In this document: one piece after another, positions 1 through 11,219 of the stretch | How the letters are laid out: each line of letters starts with the position of its first letter | Position numbering within the stretch: position 1 is the first letter of the stretch | NCBI GenBank assembly: GCA_963971425.1 | Contig: OZ020515.1 | Span: 3,340,678 to 3,404,677, forward strand | Direction: 5' to 3' | Length of the DNA: 64,000 bases | Origin: Bryoerythrophyllum caledonicum | Lineage: Eukaryota; Streptophyta; Bryopsida; Pottiales; Pottiaceae | The notes under the pieces: model-generated | The model's database searches: none | What the model was told of the DNA's origin: nothing | The model's input: only the letters and a program-made list of their open reading frames with translations | Position numbers and translations under genes: made by a program

Positions 1-107
1 GAGGATGATGGGCATGGCAAGTCGTAGAAATCATGGGCCTGTTCGAGGTTTCAGAGAGAAGAAGTGAATATTAATTTCATGGTTGTAATTGTCGGGTTCC
101 ATCACAG

Positions 108-790
108 TTCATGATGGCAAACGGCGCTCTTGTGAGAGTTCTCATCCACACGGATGTGACCAAGTACCTATTATTCAAGGCCGTCGACGGCAGCTACGTC
201 TACAAGCAAGGAAAGGTGAGGATTCGTATGTTGGACGGATCTTAATTATCTGAAATGGTATTATCACTTGGATTGTTGCCGCATGGTTAAACATCTTTCG
301 GTATTGAGTGAAGAGTTGATTGTGCTACTATGTATTGACGTATTTTTTGTGTTGTTGACTCCAGGTGTACAAAGTTCCGTCAAACGACGTGGAGGCGTTG
401 AAGTCTCCCTTGATGGATCTGTTCGAGAAGAGACGTGCTCGCAAGTTCTTCATTTTTGTCCAGAACTACGAGGAGGAGGATGCTAAGACCCACGAAGGAC
501 TGGACTTGCGGACAGTAAAAACCAAGGAACTCTTCGAGTAAAGTTTCCCAATCTTTAATCCTCTTGTCACTTCTTTGATTGTGGATTCGCAGTCCCGGGC
601 AGTAGTTTTGACGAGAGACGAGTGGGTGGTGCGATTGTACTGGATGGTTTCCGGGTGAGGTTGATTTTGTACTGCAGCTGATGATGGGAATTGTCATGCA
701 GGAAGTTCGGACTGGATGGCAATACGATTGACTTCATTGGGCATTCTTTGGCCAGTGACCGGTTCTTGTCTGGGCAGACGTTTGGAGCAG
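108..790 (+). pseudogene. Rab GDP-dissociation inhibitor, middle-exon fragment
   Basis: Three exons of a Rab GDI read in frame: 108-215, 365-537 and 702 to about 790, joined by GT-AG introns. They encode the stretches [42 protein letters not shown] and NTIDFIGHSLA, typical of plant GDIs. GDI extracts GDP-bound, prenylated Rab GTPases from membranes and recycles them in the cytosol. Homology stops soon after the FIGHSLA motif. The reading frame then runs to a stop near 895 through unrelated sequence, and the C-terminal half of GDI is absent from the window. The N-terminal exons would lie left of base 1. The DNA to the right is the subterminal region of a CACTA-like transposon, so I infer a captured or truncated gene copy, not a working gene. 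The family is clear from the sequence; the capture is inference. Confidence 0.8.
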
Positions 791-839
791 TAATGGAAGA
801 CGTTGTCATGGTCACTTGCAATATCACAGTGGATGTTTT

Positions 840-1755
840 AATGGTGACTAGACCATGCTTCAGGAGACGTCTACGTATGGCATTGGATGTCTTATAAGAC
901 ATCATGTACAGGACGCGAGGATGTTCTCTCTGACGTCTATGAATCACATCCTCGCAAACATCTTCTCAAACGTCACATGAGACATCCTGTGTAGCATCCG
1001 GTACAACATCTTCTCAAACGTCATGTAAGACATCATCTCCAGCATCCTCTGAAACATCTTCTCGAACAACGTAGCAAACATCCTCCCAATCATCCTCTCA
1101 AACATCTTCTCAAACGAGATAGCAAACATCATCTTAAACATCCTCTCAAACATCCTCCCGAACATCCCGTAAGACATCTTCTAAAACATCCTTCACAACA
1201 TAACATGAGCAGTACCATGTCTCAAGTGATGTCTGAGCAGACGCTCACAAAAATGCAAAGACATCACAGCAGCCATCTCAGAAGACGTCGTGGATGTTTG
1301 CCAAGACATCCGTGATGTCTACTTGATGTCTATCAGTAACATATTTCGAGCATAGAAACCCCTAAAATGATGCTGACGTGGCATGCCACGTCATTATTCC
1401 TGGTCCACGCTGGATTTTCCCGCCTGCCACGTAGGATTTTGGCACCGACACGTCATATTGTGTGGGACCACGAATAAGTCCACATAAGGATGAAATTCAT
1501 CGCCATGTGGCACTGCCCGTTCACTTGGCGCTGATGTGTCTCTGACGTGGCTCCCACGTGGCACAGACTTTACCCTCCCAAAATTACCCCTAGACGTCTT
1601 AGACACAGAGATGTCTTCCGTGTCTTCCCGGATGTCTTCTTAGACAACCGCCCTGTCTAAGATGTCTTCGCGCTTGCAAGACATGACCGTAGATGTCTTT
1701 GCGTTTTTTGAGACATCACTGAAGACATGACAAAAAACACGGTTTTCTTATAGTG
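840..1755. mobile_element. Right terminus of a CACTA-like DNA transposon with subterminal repeats
   Basis: The reverse complement of 1738-1755 begins CACTATAAGAAAACCGTG, the form of a plant CACTA (En/Spm) terminal inverted repeat, so the element ends at 1755 and its body lies to the left. From about 840 inwards the DNA is packed with short repeats around AGACATC and its complement GATGTCT, plus variants such as AAACATCCTC and AAACATCTTC, in both orientations. Dense subterminal repeats are where CACTA transposases bind. No left terminus is visible, so the element probably starts outside the window and includes the GDI exons. The short open frames here are by-products of the repeats. Confidence 0.65.
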
Positions 1756-2182
1756 CTAGTCCGGGTCTTTAGCGTAGGCATAATGCGGCCCAGACCTCAC
1801 ACCGTTCAGGCTTGTGGTACCATATCCAACATTATCAACGAATGTGCGGACCAGATGCCAAATGAGTTCCGTCACCCGTATCATCGGAAACAAGAGGGTC
1901 GCCGCCTTGAAGGTCCTTTCCGCGGCTATGAATTGGAATCACTTACGTGACATGGCCAACTTTGTAAGTATTGTCTTCACTTTTGCCTTTCGTTGTATTT
2001 AGCGTTGTCTGTCTTGTCTAGGCCTTCAGTGAGCTCCGTCGGCGGCCCGCCAACGGAACTCATTCATTGCCTACTGAGCTTATAAATGACACCATCGTCT
2101 TTTTGTATTACTGAATAATCCTTGAAATTGTCTCATCCTGGTTAACGTCGAATGCAATGCCAAGCCGATTTCGCAATGTGCG

Positions 2183-4309
2183 GTGAGTAAGATGAAGAAG
2201 AGGTTCTTCAGGAATGTAGAAATAAAGTCTGTGGGCAGCAACTTCTCCAGGTGCACGAAGTGCGACTGCCTAGTTGAGTTTATCGCAAAATATCCTCGTG
2301 GATCAGACGAGTGGCAAGGACTCACCAATGACAGGAACATGCACCTAAACTACCAAAGGGCATGCAGAAATGTATATTCCGGTTGGTCGGCTCAGTCTAT
2401 TCAGTACCCGTCTGAGTTCCTTTGCATAATTCATGACAAGATGGATACCTCCAAGACGGCCATTCCTAGAATGTAGAGGATTACCAAGGCCACCGCCGGG
2501 CTCGGTCAGATTCCGATTTCATGTACCGGCATGCTTACACATGGACACGGTGACGGCGCCTACGCTCATTACTCGACGTCGTTATGGCCAGGGGACTCAA
2601 ATTTCATCATCTCTTCACTGTGCCGTTTTCTAAGAGCATTAGAGAGGTGCCCTGTGCGAGAGTCCAAGGAGCTATTCACCTGTCCACCCCTAAATCCTTT
2701 CTTTGATGCTCTACTTCATGGGAAGTCCAGATGTTTGTCCTCGATTCCAAAATCTAAAGGAGATCCGTTCCCCAATGCTCCTCCCGGTAGACTGCAAGTC
2801 CCGCTTCCTCGGAAGTTGTTTCTCCAGATTGATAACTCCGCCAAGGATAACAAGAATCGGTTCCTCATGGCGTTTTGCTTGCTTCTTAGAGCTAGAAAAA
2901 AATTCAACAAGGTCACTGTGGGATTCTTGATTGTTGGCCACACTCATGAAGATATTGACGCACATTTTAGTTACCTTTTGAAATTCATCAAACGAAAGAA
3001 TACTTACTGTTTGGCTGACCTCATGAAAGCCTTCATGGACTCGTAGAAGAGTGTCGCGTTCATTCCGGAACTTGTCCAAGAGGTTGCAGATTTTAAGAGT
3101 TATATTGTTGGATATCATCATGACGGCAGTAACAAGATTGTAGGACTTGGCGAGATGCACATGTTCAAGTTTTACGTGGAGGAGGAAGGAGATGACGTTG
3201 GATGGCCGGTCATGAGATATAAGAAGTGTGCGACTGATTCATTCTGGCTTCCTCCAGGTAAGCCATTCTATTTGAAAATAATCCTATTCCTATCATCCTT
3301 CCGCTATCTCCACCTTCTTGGTCTACCCTTCTCCGTCGGCGGCCCCCCGATGGACCTAAACGTTTTTGTTATAAGTTCATGTTCTCATTCAACGCAAGCG
3401 ACTAACTCTATTTGGACTCCTTCAGATAAGCCTGTCAAGATGTGGACCGCGGATGAGCACGAAAATCCATGCCTACCTGTTGGAGATCCAAAGCCAGTCC
3501 CATTTACGCTCCTCTGGGGAGACGTCCGAGTTAACCAGAAGAAAGGAAACCTTGAGAAAGAGGTTGCTCGGGCCATTGGAGTCAGCGAGAAGCAATCCTT
3601 CATCAAGAACGGAATTGTCAAATACATTGAGTTCTGGAAGACCGGCATGTCCCGGAACAAGAGATATGCAGCGGATATGGCCCCCTACATTTTGTACTGG
3701 GAGCGTATCCATCAACTTATTTCTGGTCTCCTGCCACCAAATCGGGAGTCTCTCTAGGAAGGGTTCTGGCCTACTTCAAACTGGATTTGCGATCATGCTC
3801 GTGGCTCTGCATCGCCCAATGACGTCATTGAAATTCCGGACATCACCCCTGAGGATGACCCCGACGCATATCCTTTCTGTGGCCCTGAATTGAGCCGTCC
3901 AAAGCTGTCGTTCAATCCATTTTGAGATGTTATACTTGGTGATTTTGTCATTTGCCGTCCTTGCAACGGTCATTACCTTCCCGTGTGGATGGGCCGAGTT
4001 CTTGAATGCGTTAATCTGACTCCCGGAGATTCCTACGGGAATTTCAAAGTCGAATGGTGGATGCCCATGTCAGGGAAGAAGGTATCAAAGAAGATTGTCG
4101 CGAGGGAATGTTGGACCAGGAGATGGCAAAGGGAACCTTGTCTTTTAGAGGTACAAAACTGCAAAATTGTTCTTTACTCGCACCGCTATCCGTCGCACAC
4201 TAAGAAAGGCCCTCCTAGTTCTCACCGTATTCCGCCGGAGGCAGCGAGCGCTGCAATTGCAACTCTGGAGGCTGGTGGTATCTCAGTCAATTGTGGAGAT
4301 GAGGATTGA
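2183..4309 (+). pseudogene. DUF7869-type transposon gene, nearly full length with four in-frame stops
   Basis: One frame runs from 2183 to 3257, then through a GT-AG intron (3258-3425), then from 3426 to the stop at 4307-4309, with no frameshift. It is interrupted by TAG at 2474, TAG at 3044, TAG at 3755 and TGA at 3923. Recognisable parts are a Cys pair (CTKCDCL), LCIIHDKMD, MLTHGHGDGAYAHYS, DNSAKDNKNRFLMAF, the hallmark GFLIVGHTHEDIDAHFS, then KNGIVKYIEFW and a C-terminal part with GDFVICRP and FKVEWWMPM. These match the transposon-encoded DUF7869 proteins common in early-diverging plants and algae; the exact enzymology is not established. Two stops (2474, 3044) may be single changes from CAG or AAG. 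An upstream coding-like piece at 1814-1950 may be an earlier exon. I did not find the element's termini. Confidence 0.75.
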
Positions 4310-4491
4310 TTCTTATTTCATCGGCTGTCATCCAATGGATTGCTGCTTAATCCTAATCATAGGACTCAATTGATGTCAGATCGCACTGTAGGTACTATTG
4401 TTGGTTATTAGATGGCGAGGTCTCTTTCTGGATAGAAGAGAGCGTTCTTGTCGACTCTCCGCCGACTGTGGCTATACACTTGACACAACAT

Positions 4492-4590
4492 ATGCAAACG
4501 TTTCGACCATTTCTCTTATATGCAAGCGTTTTGACTATTTCTCTTATATGCAAACGTTTCGACTATTTCTCATGTATACAATCGTTTTTG
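4492..4590. repeat. 28-bp tandem repeat, about 3.5 copies
   Basis: The unit ATGCAAACGTTTCGACCATT followed by TCTCTTAT repeats at 4492, 4520 and 4548 with few changes, then fades into a partial copy. It lies just downstream of the DUF7869 gene and could belong to that element's 3' flank. Confidence 0.7.
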
Positions 4591-6780
4591 TTTGTCAAAG
4601 TGTTGTCAACCGCTAGCTTCATTGTTTTGTATGAAGCTCATTTCTAATCATATCCAGCCTCCTTGTGCTTACAAACCATCCTCCCCTATCTAATGCATGT
4701 CTCCACTAGTCGTAGGATTTGAGCCCTTTATTCAAAAGAATTTTACGCTCATAATCGCGGACTTTGTACATGATGCCATCCTCCATCACGGTTTGTTTCA
4801 CCCTATCCTCGAACACTACGTCTCGGCTGCCCGCCGATACTTGCATTTGAATTCCTCCTACTATATCTCTGCGGTACATAGACTATTCCGGTTATTACGG
4901 AAGACGAAGAGTAAAGGTCATCAACGCACTCTCATGGTCGGCTGCCCCTCGAGAAGAGAAGTCACGCGACATTTTAACAATTTTCTGTAGATTCTAAATA
5001 TCCTTCACCCATACAAATAATTATTGTATATTTCAGGACAATCTAATAGGTGTTCAGGGTCGTCACAAGTATCTAATTTGGTCCACAATTGATCGTTTTG
5101 TCCACAATTAGTTAAATATGCGTTGAGTGGAATTTTAGTACTACTTTAAATATCATGTATAGTGTAGGCACACTATGTAAATAATAAATGCTATAAGGTT
5201 TTACTATTGATTAATTACATCACCAAGTGCATGTATAAATGCCTTCATTTTTTTGTCTTCTTCTTATGTATCATGTACCATGTGGAATTACTTCATATCA
5301 ACTGGCAATTCTATTTGGATGATTGCATCTTTTCTACATTACAATTCTTATAAGCTATTCACAAAATTTTGTACAATGATATTGAATAGACATTTATCAA
5401 AGTTCAACAACATCCCACTAAAAATTTGTTGAAAAATCAATTTAACATCTTGTTAAATTGACATTTTTAATTGCACACAATATTGATCCAAGAACTCTAA
5501 TTTATTTTTGAAATTGACAATTTTTTTCAAATGTGGGATTTTTGGTGCGCCATGGCCGTCGTGGTTCCTAAGTGTACTTTTAAATTGCCAAGTGCATAAT
5601 TGCTTAATTGCGTGTTATATTATATTTTCTCCACACATGGTCACACGCAAATGATAAAAATGTTGTCCTTCTCACCAACTTTCAATATTTTTCATGTTAA
5701 TTAATATAAGTGATATAATAGTAAAAAAACTAAAATGATGTTTTGGCTCATTTATAACAAATGTGATGCATTGCAATAATTGTTATTACTATTAAGGGCA
5801 ACAACTAATATTCAATTGTTTATTTAAAAACGGTTTTTTAAAAGATGATGTATTCAAATGACATACATGACACTCCTAGGATATAGGTTAGAATTGGCTA
5901 TACAAGGGACACTCTCTCCACCCAACAGGTTTAAAGGATACCCTTCCTAGTACACTGAAAACGATGTTCACTGTATCCCACACAATATGATTTGGACGTG
6001 CTAAAACATATTACTGGAAGCACAACTATCTATACTATTCATCGAGGCGGATCAGTGTAGACACAGTTGGTAAAAATATTCATCAAGACTAAAGAAATAC
6101 AGCATTTAGAGATCAGTTAGTGTGGATACACTAAACTTCATTTTAAGAGTAGTGTGCCCAGAACGTTTGCAACATTGTCTTTCCTTAAAGGCATTAGCAT
6201 ACTTTTCATCACTTTCCATTGGCTCTTCTGAGGTTGAATGGCTTTTGTGCCTCAGTGCAAAACATCATCTGAGTGTACTCTTCGGAGGAAAGCACGACGG
6301 AGCCACTGCCACTCGCCTTCTTCCCCGAACATTTGTGAGTGCGTTGCAAGCTCAGGAGTTAGAGTTCCGCGTTTTCGACCTGGAGTTTAGTAGAAGTCCG
6401 ATTCGTGTTGGTGTCGAGCGTTCAAGAGTTGCGAGGTGTTTTGGTAGGATGTCAAATTCAGCTTCAGCTTAAGTAGTCTTAGAATGAGTGGATTGATTTG
6501 CAATTCCGGGACACGCTGGTGATCTCTTTGTGAATTTTCCTCTCTGGCAGTTGATACTCGAATTGGTGTGCTGGAGTGGAGCGATCCAGAGGCGTTCGGT
6601 AGCGGAATCGAGTTGAGCTTGAGTTGCAGCAGGTCTTGGCAGCATCAGATTCGCGTTGATTTTCGGAGGTGAGGCGTCAGATTGACTGATTTCAATCTTG
6701 AGGTCTTCCAGATTGGAAGTTGAGCATTTGGTACTCGGATTCGTGTTGGTGTGGATCAGCAATTGAGAGGTGCGAGGTGT
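4591..6780. other. AT-rich region without a supportable gene
   Basis: The open frames at 4697-4990 and 6122-6472 resemble no family I know. DNA around 5520-5640 (ATTGCTTAATTGCGTGTTAT and its surroundings) resembles the arms of the inverted-repeat element at 56.3-59.3 kb and is probably an old relic of it. A short sequence near 6400-6435 (CCGATTCGTGTTGGTGT) recurs in similar form near 6735-6760, suggesting a small local duplication upstream of the SABATH pseudogene. Confidence 0.5.
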
Positions 6781-8262
6781 ATGGCAGCAATGGCGGGAAC
6801 AGAGGTAGGCGGGAGGCAGGCAGCGCAAACGCACAAAGAGCTAGGGGCAACTCTGAAACCGCACCTGGAGGAGGCGCTGATGCACCGCTTCGCGGCTCCA
6901 CAGCGCAGGCCGATCCACTATGCGGACTTCGGATGGAGTTCCGGCAGCCACACGCTCATCTACGCCAAGCTTGTGGCGGAGGTGCTCAAGACGAAGGTGC
7001 CGGACGCCGGCGGTCGCCAGATAGTTTGCCACTTCGCGGACGTGCTGAATAACGACTTCAACGCGCTATTCGACCTGCTCCCGCCGATCGCCGGATAAGG
7101 AGGAAACGCGGCGGAGGAGAGGACGTGGTTTGCGTCTGGCTTTCCAGGATCGTAGTAGGGTCGCATGTTCCTGGTCGCGAGCTTGAACGTCGCCATTTCC
7201 ACGCTCTCCCTGCATTTTTTGCCTGAGGTTTGGCACCAAGCGAAGGCGTCGGCCTAGTTTAAATTTCAAATTCTTTCTTTGAAGTCGGCTTCACGCTATC
7301 CTTGCATTTCTTGCCTGATTTACGGCTCTTCGCATTTCAAGAGAAGACCTCAACGTTTCCGACATTGTTGAACTTCAATGTTATTGTTTATACATTGCCG
7401 ACAATGTTGATCTCATTTAGGTTCCGGATCGCACTCGCTGCTGCTCTCGCCTGAGGTATGGCAATTTCTATTTGAAGAGAAGACCTCCTAAACTGTAAAA
7501 CTTTCTATTCTCGCTTAGGTTCCGGAATCGGCTCTTGACAAGTCCTCACCGGCGTACAACTAAGGACACATCGGCGTCCATGGCACGAGTCCCGTGGTGG
7601 CGGAGGCGTTCGCTGAGGCGTCACGAAGCGGATTGCGCAAGTTCTTTCAATGCAGAGCGGAGGAGATGGCGCCGGGGAGAGTTCTTGCGGTTGTTTGCTG
7701 GGGGCGGGAAGATCACGCGCTTCCGGAGAATCAGTACAAGGACGAGTCCATTATAAACGTTCCGCACATCGAGAAGGCATGGCAGGAGCTCGTGAGAGAG
7801 GTGAGCAATCAGTTTTTGAAAGAGCCTTTAGCTGTTGCAAAATTCAACACAACAGTACTGAGAGTTTGGGAATTGATGATCGAGTCTGTGCAGGGAGTCA
7901 TTGCGGAGGAGCTTCTGGACTCCTTCAACGTGGCGTCGTTCAATCTCAGCGTGGAAGAGATTGAAGCCGCCATCGCGCATTCAGACTCCGCATTTGAAAC
8001 CCTGAAACTGGAGTTCATTCCCGAGTTCCGGACCTACCACGGGAACGAATCGATGTTCAGAGGCGCGAACTCGTTCGGCACCGCCTTCTCAGATTTGGTC
8101 CGATCTGCCATGGGATCCAATATCACAATGCACCTTGGCACCGAGCTCGCAGACGCCCTGTTCGAGCGAATTCGGATGAACGGCGTGAAGGACTATCCCA
8201 AGTGGAGAGCCGGCAACTTCTGCACTATCAGCTTGTGTCTGGCTGTCCTGGTCCGCAATTGA
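6781..8262 (+). pseudogene. SABATH-family SAM-dependent carboxyl methyltransferase, broken by four stop codons
   Basis: Exon 1 (6781-7227) and exon 2 (7519-8262) join in phase across a GT-AG intron to give 397 codons. SABATH enzymes methylate carboxyl groups of small molecules such as salicylate, jasmonate or IAA using S-adenosylmethionine. Visible motifs are IHYADFGWSSGSHTL (SAM-binding loop), IVCHFADVLNNDFN, ERTWFASGFPGS, SLNVAISTLSLHFL, SSPAYN and the C-terminal DYPKWRAGNFCTISLCLAVL. In-frame stops are TAA at 7096, TAG-TAG at 7153-7158 and TAA at 7561. The two adjacent TAGs fall where relatives have Tyr-Tyr (FPGSYYGRMF), and 7561 falls where they have Lys (AYNKG). The N-terminal substrate-binding segment (S-Y-x-x-N) is missing. 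There is no frameshift and the C-terminus is complete, so loss looks fairly recent. Confidence 0.85.
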
Positions 8263-8386
8263 GACGACTCATCTGCTGAAATCATTGATTTCCTTGCTGC
8301 GTATGTAGAAACACATGTAGATGCATTGTTTTGATAGACTACCATATCAAACTCCGAGAGACATGACTTGGACTTCCTCCTCTTCA

Positions 8387-9320
8387 CACTACTACAAGTT
8401 GGGCTCTTTTCGACACTATTTTTTCGACAATTTTTGTGAATTGTCGAAAAAAGTGTTGAAAACTTGTGCATATTAGAAGAAAGTGTCGGAAAAGTGTCGA
8501 AAACTTGTGCATATTACAAGCAAGTGTCCAAAAAAGTGTTGAAACCTTGTGCATATTACAACATATTTTTGTAAACTTGTGCATATTACAAGCAAGTGTC
8601 GAAAAAAGTGTCGAAAACTTGTGCATTTTACAACATATTTTTGTAAACTTGTGCATATTACAAGCAAATGTCGAAAAAAGTGTCGAAAACTTGTGCATAT
8701 TACAAGCAAGTGTCGAAAAGAGTGTCGAAAACCTTGTGCATATTACAACATATTTTTGTAAACTTGTGCATATCACAAGCAAGTGTCGAAAAAAGTGTCG
8801 AAAACTTGTGCATATTACAAGCAAGTGTCGAAAAAAATGTCAAAAACTTGTGCATGTTACAACATATTTTTGTAAACTTGTACATATCACAAGCAAGTGT
8901 CGAAAAAAGTGTCGAAAACTTGTGCATATTACAAGCAAGTGTCGAAAAGAGTGTCGAAAACCTTGTGCATATTACAACATATTTTTGTAAACTTGTGCAT
9001 ATTACAAGCAAGTGTCGAAAAAAGTGTCGAAAACTTGTGCATATTACAAGCAAGTGTCGAAAAAAATGTCAAAAACTTGTGCATGTTACAACATATTTTT
9101 GTAAACTTGTACATATCACAAGCAAGTGTCGAAAAAAGTGTCGAAAACTTGTGCATATTACAAGCAAGTGTCGAAAAGAGTGTCGAAAACCTTGTGCATA
9201 TTACAACATATTTTTGTAAACTTGTGCATATTACAAGCAAGTGTCGAAAAAAATGTCGAACACTTGTGCATGTTACAAGCAAGTGACAAATAGTTGTCAA
9301 AAAGTTTTGCATATTACAAT
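8387..9320. mobile_element. Left terminus of a second CACTA-like element with higher-order subterminal repeats
   Basis: CACTACTACAAG at 8387-8398 has the form of a CACTA terminus pointing right, followed by a small hairpin (TTTTTCGACA...TGTCGAAAAAA). From about 8460 to 9290 two unit types alternate. One carries TTGTGCATATTACAAGC plus AAGTGTCGAAAA; the other carries TTGTGCATATTACAACATAT followed by TTTTGTAAA. They build a 229-bp higher-order period: the landmark GAGTGTCGAAAACC recurs at 8720, 8949 and 9178. Each unit contains CTTGT-N7-ACAAG, itself an inverted repeat. The open frames in both strands here are repeat artefacts. No matching right terminus was found in the window. Confidence 0.65.
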
Positions 9321-10760
9321 ATATTGGTAAAACTTAAGCATATTACATAAAAGTTATATTAAGCATATTATATATTAATATATGGCACAAAGTTAGTTTC
9401 TTATCATTATCTTTTAGTAATAATCATTAATATATGTGTGCGTGTGTGTGCATGTGTGATATGTAAAGTTAATATTTTAAATTATAGAAATTGAATTTGA
9501 AATACTAGTTCTACAATTCATTGTTGGAATGTCAAATTGGATACAATAGTTAAATTTCTTATATGAAATTAATTCGTGTCTTTGAAATTATAATTTTTTT
9601 TATTAAATAGATCTTTACATGACTTTTCTTTTTAAAAAGGAGAGAAATGATAACAAAGAAGCCAAAAGGAGATAAAAAGAAAGTTAGATTGAATATTAAA
9701 AAAAAATGGAAAAAAATAAAAGAATGTTTTATTAAAGTATTAAAAAATGCGCAATTAGGCAGCTAGAGACTCACGGTACACGATTTTTCAATGTGTTTTT
9801 GTTTTGTAGAAGAGTTGGGTGTAGATGCTTATGGAGAATTAAGTGAGCTCCGTGTTTTCTGGTGAGGGGCGCTCTTGGAAGTTAGTCGCAGATTGAGAGT
9901 AGAGGGCAACAAGAGGTGCTGGACTTGTTGACGATCCCACCTTTACTCCAGATCTAGAAGTGTATGAGCTTGGGGAGGGACGTGAATGTGTTGGATTGGG
10001 GTTAGGACTAGTCAAATCTACTCATGCAAAACTTTCTGGAAGTGAGAGTGTGCCTTCAGGCAAGACCTTGTCGTAAGTCATCTGTGAGAGTTGGAACTTT
10101 ATGTGTTGGACGGTTAGGTTAGAACCTCACTCCAGATTGAACAAGCAAGTTGCAGATCTGCTAGATCATAGGAGTACACGTACATAGCTCATACACAAAC
10201 TTCCAAGTCCACCCGAAGCCAGAAAATCAACACCACAACTCTGGAGCAAGGAGATCAACACACGCTGCCACCAAGCCCAAGACGCCCATCCTTGAGCTAC
10301 GCACTCCCCTCAACCCTCTCTATCATTTTTGCATAGTTTTGCTGTCCCTTCTTGTTGTTTCTATTTATTTTCCCACTAGACATACCACGATATGCACACA
10401 ACTACACATGAGAGTCACAACTAGGTCAGTACCACACAATACTCACAAATCCCATAGACCCGATTGCACACAAACTAGCCAATATCACAAAAAAATTCGA
10501 TCCAAAAACAAGATAGATAGACAACACCAGCACTATCACAAGTTTAGACACCACATTTATAAAATTAGATCCACAAAAACCACGCGGAAGCGCTGCCAAA
10601 AAATTCACAAACATCACCAAAAAAACAACACCATAATACTCACTGCCCTTTTTCTCTCACCATCATATGCAATAGTTGTGTGTTAGAAACAGTTAGAAAA
10701 CAGTCAGACAGGGAGCAACAACGACCACACAGGAAGAGACCAAGACCATAAGACAAACAC
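9321..10760. other. No gene seen; AT-rich then A/C-rich DNA
   Basis: Bases 9321-9780 are AT-rich with a short GT microsatellite near 9432-9460. From about 10,190 the plus strand becomes rich in A and C and poor in T, a skew that lengthens open frames by chance. The open frames at 10,339-10,686 match no family I know. Confidence 0.5.
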
Positions 10761-11219
10761 TCTAGCAACCAAAAGACTGCACACAACGAGGACTTCTACA
10801 ACAACTCAACAAACCGCCAAGAATCGTCAAGGAAGTGGAATAGCAGAGAGCATGCAAGAAAACAGGACCGCTGCGACGACCTAACAAGCAAACGAGTACC
10901 GACAGAGACAAGGAACAACACCAAACAAACTCACACGACTTGTAGCAGAAACGACATTAAGTTCGGCATCAAGTACGACCTGGCAACAAACCACCAGCAA
11001 CAAAAACGAGATCAAGCACGACTTGGCTTACAAGCCAAGAAATCACCAAGCACTGTATACAGGTCATACCCCTCCAACCTCGTTCCAAAATTTCCTTGGT
11101 ACTCTCCTTGCTTCTTCCTATGGTACACGAAGTATACATGTAAACTAAATCAAATATATAATCATGAACTAGCACTGAGAGTTTTTAAAAAACACAAGGA
11201 ACGTAGTTATATAAAAACT

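Noticed and set aside
944..1177. Minus-strand open frame rich in Met and Phe (FEKMFERM repeats)
   Set aside because: Product of the AAACATCTTCTC-type subterminal repeats of the CACTA-like end.
8384..9312. Many overlapping open frames of 70-180 codons on both strands rich in CILQ, VEKSVENL and CTSFRHFF
   Set aside because: They are by-products of the 229-bp and shorter repeats; both strands and several frames are open at once.
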